In this document: piece after piece, positions 63,054 through 64,000 of the stretch
Numbering within the stretch: position 1 is the first letter of the stretch
Layout: each line of letters opens with the position of its first letter
Source of the DNA: Maribacter dokdonensis DSW-8
Lineage (GTDB): Bacteria > Bacteroidota > Bacteroidia > Flavobacteriales > Flavobacteriaceae
Assembly (NCBI RefSeq): GCF_001447995.1
Contig: NZ_LDPE01000001.1
Coordinates: 434,001-498,000 of the forward strand
Length of the DNA stretch: 64,000 bases
Direction: 5' to 3'
Notes under the pieces: model-generated
The model's database searches: none
The model's input: the letters and a program-made list of their open reading frames with translations, nothing else
What the model was told of the DNA's origin: nothing
Made by a program: the position numbers and the translations under genes

Positions 63054-63473
63054 ATGTATCTTTACAATGTGGAACAATCTAAAAAAATAATTCTCTTTGA
63101 TGGCGTTTGCAACTTATGCAACAATAGTGTGCAATTTGTAATTAAGCGAGATGTTAACGATGTATTCCAATTTGCCGCGTTACAAAGTGAAACAGGAAAA
63201 AGGCTATTAACAGAACGAAATATTGACACCCAAGAAGTTGACTCTATAATTCTTATAGAACCCAATATTGCCTATTACACAAAATCCACAGCAGCTCTTG
63301 AAATTGGAAAACATTTAAAAGGACTTAAGGCAATATCTTCCATTTTACTGTGGCTACCCGAGTCTTTAAGAAATATCGTATACGATTTTATTGCCAGAAA
63401 TAGATACAAATGGTATGGTAAAAAAGATAATTGTATGATTCCGAGTGAAGAATTAAAAAGCAAATTCATCTAA
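63054..63473 (+). CDS. DCC-family (DUF393) thiol-disulfide oxidoreductase-like protein
   Basis: 139 residues. KKIILFDGVCNLCNNSVQFVIKRDV holds the DxVCxLC motif of the DCC family, which has a thioredoxin-like fold; FAALQSETGKRLL and SILLWLPESLRNIVYDFIARNRYKWYGKKDNCMIP follow, with a third Cys near the end. Role unknown. Monocistronic. Confidence 0.88.
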   Translation: MYLYNVEQSKKIILFDGVCNLCNNSVQFVIKRDVNDVFQFAALQSETGKRLLTERNIDTQEVDSIILIEPNIAYYTKSTAALEIGKHLKGLKAISSILLWLPESLRNIVYDFIARNRYKWYGKKDNCMIPSEELKSKFI

Positions 63474-63603
63474 TCTCTTGAATTCCCCTCCTAAATTTAA
63501 ATTTTAATTCTAATAAGTATAGTTTTACTCCAATTAACATTTAAGCTCATACATTTATTATCAATGACTTATATTATCAACATTGATATAAACATTGAAT
63601 TTA

Positions 63604-64000
63604 ATGAGCGATTTAAATAGGAAACGGTATAAGAAAAAAAGATATGTAATACCTATCACACTAATAGTTTTTCTAATTGCTATACGGCTCTCCCTACCCT
63701 ACATCGTAAAAAATTACGTAAATAATGTTCTTGCGGACATTCCTGGATATTATGGTCAAGTTGAAGACATTGATCTATCTATTATTCGGGGTGCCTACAC
63801 CATACACGGTATGTACCTCAATACAGTTAACGGCAATACGGAAGTGCCGTTTTTAGATTTTAAAGAAACGGATATTTCCATTGAGTGGAATGCCCTATTT
63901 AATGGAAGAATCGTTAGTGAAATCGAAATGAGAGAACCTACGGTCATTTATATTTTTGAAGACCAACAAGACTCCACTACACAGGCTGATGCTGAAGATT
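63604..64000 (+). CDS. DUF748/AsmA-like membrane-anchored protein, 5' part only
   Basis: 132 codons from ATG 63604, cut by the window end. One N-terminal helix (YVIPITLIVFLIAIRLSLPYIV) follows a basic stretch (NRKRYKKKRY), then a periplasmic part LADIPGYYGQVEDIDLSIIRGAYTIHGMYLNTVNG and VPFLDFKETDISIEWNALFNGRIVSEIEMREPTVIYIFE. This resembles DUF748 or AsmA-like proteins, which bridge or transfer lipids between membranes. The full length is unknown. Confidence 0.7.
   Translation, partial: MSDLNRKRYKKKRYVIPITLIVFLIAIRLSLPYIVKNYVNNVLADIPGYYGQVEDIDLSIIRGAYTIHGMYLNTVNGNTEVPFLDFKETDISIEWNALFNGRIVSEIEMREPTVIYIFEDQQDSTTQADAED

Noticed and set aside
1..64000. CRISPR arrays, tRNA and rRNA genes
   Set aside because: No regularly spaced repeats, no tRNA-like TTC-arm clusters and no rRNA core sequences were noticed by eye; a covariance-model search could still find a small RNA.

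Overview
The window reads as chromosome from a marine member of the Flavobacteriaceae (Bacteroidota). The support is the A+T-rich sequence, Bacteroidota promoter cores of the TAnnTTTG type, the near absence of Shine-Dalgarno-like leaders, many small lipoproteins with a Cys lipobox, DUF4251, DUF3347, HYC_CC_PP and DUF6624-type families, and carbohydrate enzymes for algal polysaccharides: the tail of a GH16 glucanase at the left edge and a PL7 alginate lyase near the right edge. A genus such as Maribacter or Zobellia is plausible but cannot be fixed from the sequence alone. No rRNA, tRNA, CRISPR array, integrase or transposase was recognised.

Left part (1-8.6 kb): after the GH16 tail comes a Nudix/winged-helix regulator of the NrtR type and a tight four-gene operon: a nucleoside deoxyribosyltransferase-like protein, a nicotinamide phosphoribosyltransferase homologue, a protein with macrodomain-like motifs and a short PRPP-synthetase homologue. 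Palindromes of the form GCGT-N7-ACGC lie in front of the regulator and of the operon, so this looks like an autoregulated NAD-salvage unit. The pairing of a NAMPT homologue, a Prs homologue and a possible ADP-ribose-binding protein also allows an ADP-ribose-based (NARP1-like) route to NAD+. A serine hydrolase, a NAD(P)-binding protein, a membrane protein and an exported alpha/beta hydrolase follow.

Accessory region 1 (8.6-12.75 kb): an intact 199-residue protein gene and a second copy of its last 390 bp bracket about 3.1 kb. This holds a decayed M1-peptidase fragment, a beta-barrel protein, a truncated membrane gene and two lipoproteins. A LysR regulator and a divergent DUF1338 (HglS-like) dioxygenase follow.

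Accessory region 2 (14.7-20.0 kb): a very A+T-rich restriction-modification island with a C5 cytosine methyltransferase, a Sau3AI/MutH-like endonuclease overlapping it, and a third gene of unknown function. Three repeat segments occur in the same order on both sides; one pair is 113 bp with 6 mismatches.

Metal region (20.1-34.3 kb, minus strand): a copper/heavy-metal efflux block with CusA-like RND pump, outer-membrane channel, HMA-AraC fusion regulator, DUF3347 lipoprotein, CopA P-type ATPase, PepSY protein, DUF305 protein, CusB-like adaptor carrying its own DUF3347 domain, a methyltransferase and a CPBP-family membrane protein lacking the catalytic motifs.

Right part (34.5-64 kb): mixed core and envelope genes (peptidyl-prolyl isomerases, a thioredoxin-like lipoprotein, TolB-like propeller, HPF, TerC), then a minus-strand biosynthetic operon (FAD oxidoreductase, methyltransferase, type III polyketide synthase, FabL-like enoyl reductase, FabZ-like dehydratase, ketoacyl synthase, carrier protein). 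Next come OmpA and lipocalin lipoproteins, a fused 2-oxoacid dehydrogenase E1, housekeeping genes (SUI1/YciH, uridine-phosphorylase family, ppk1, ung, a MutS2 without an Smr domain), the alginate lyase, a DCC protein and the start of an AsmA/DUF748-like gene cut by the window end.
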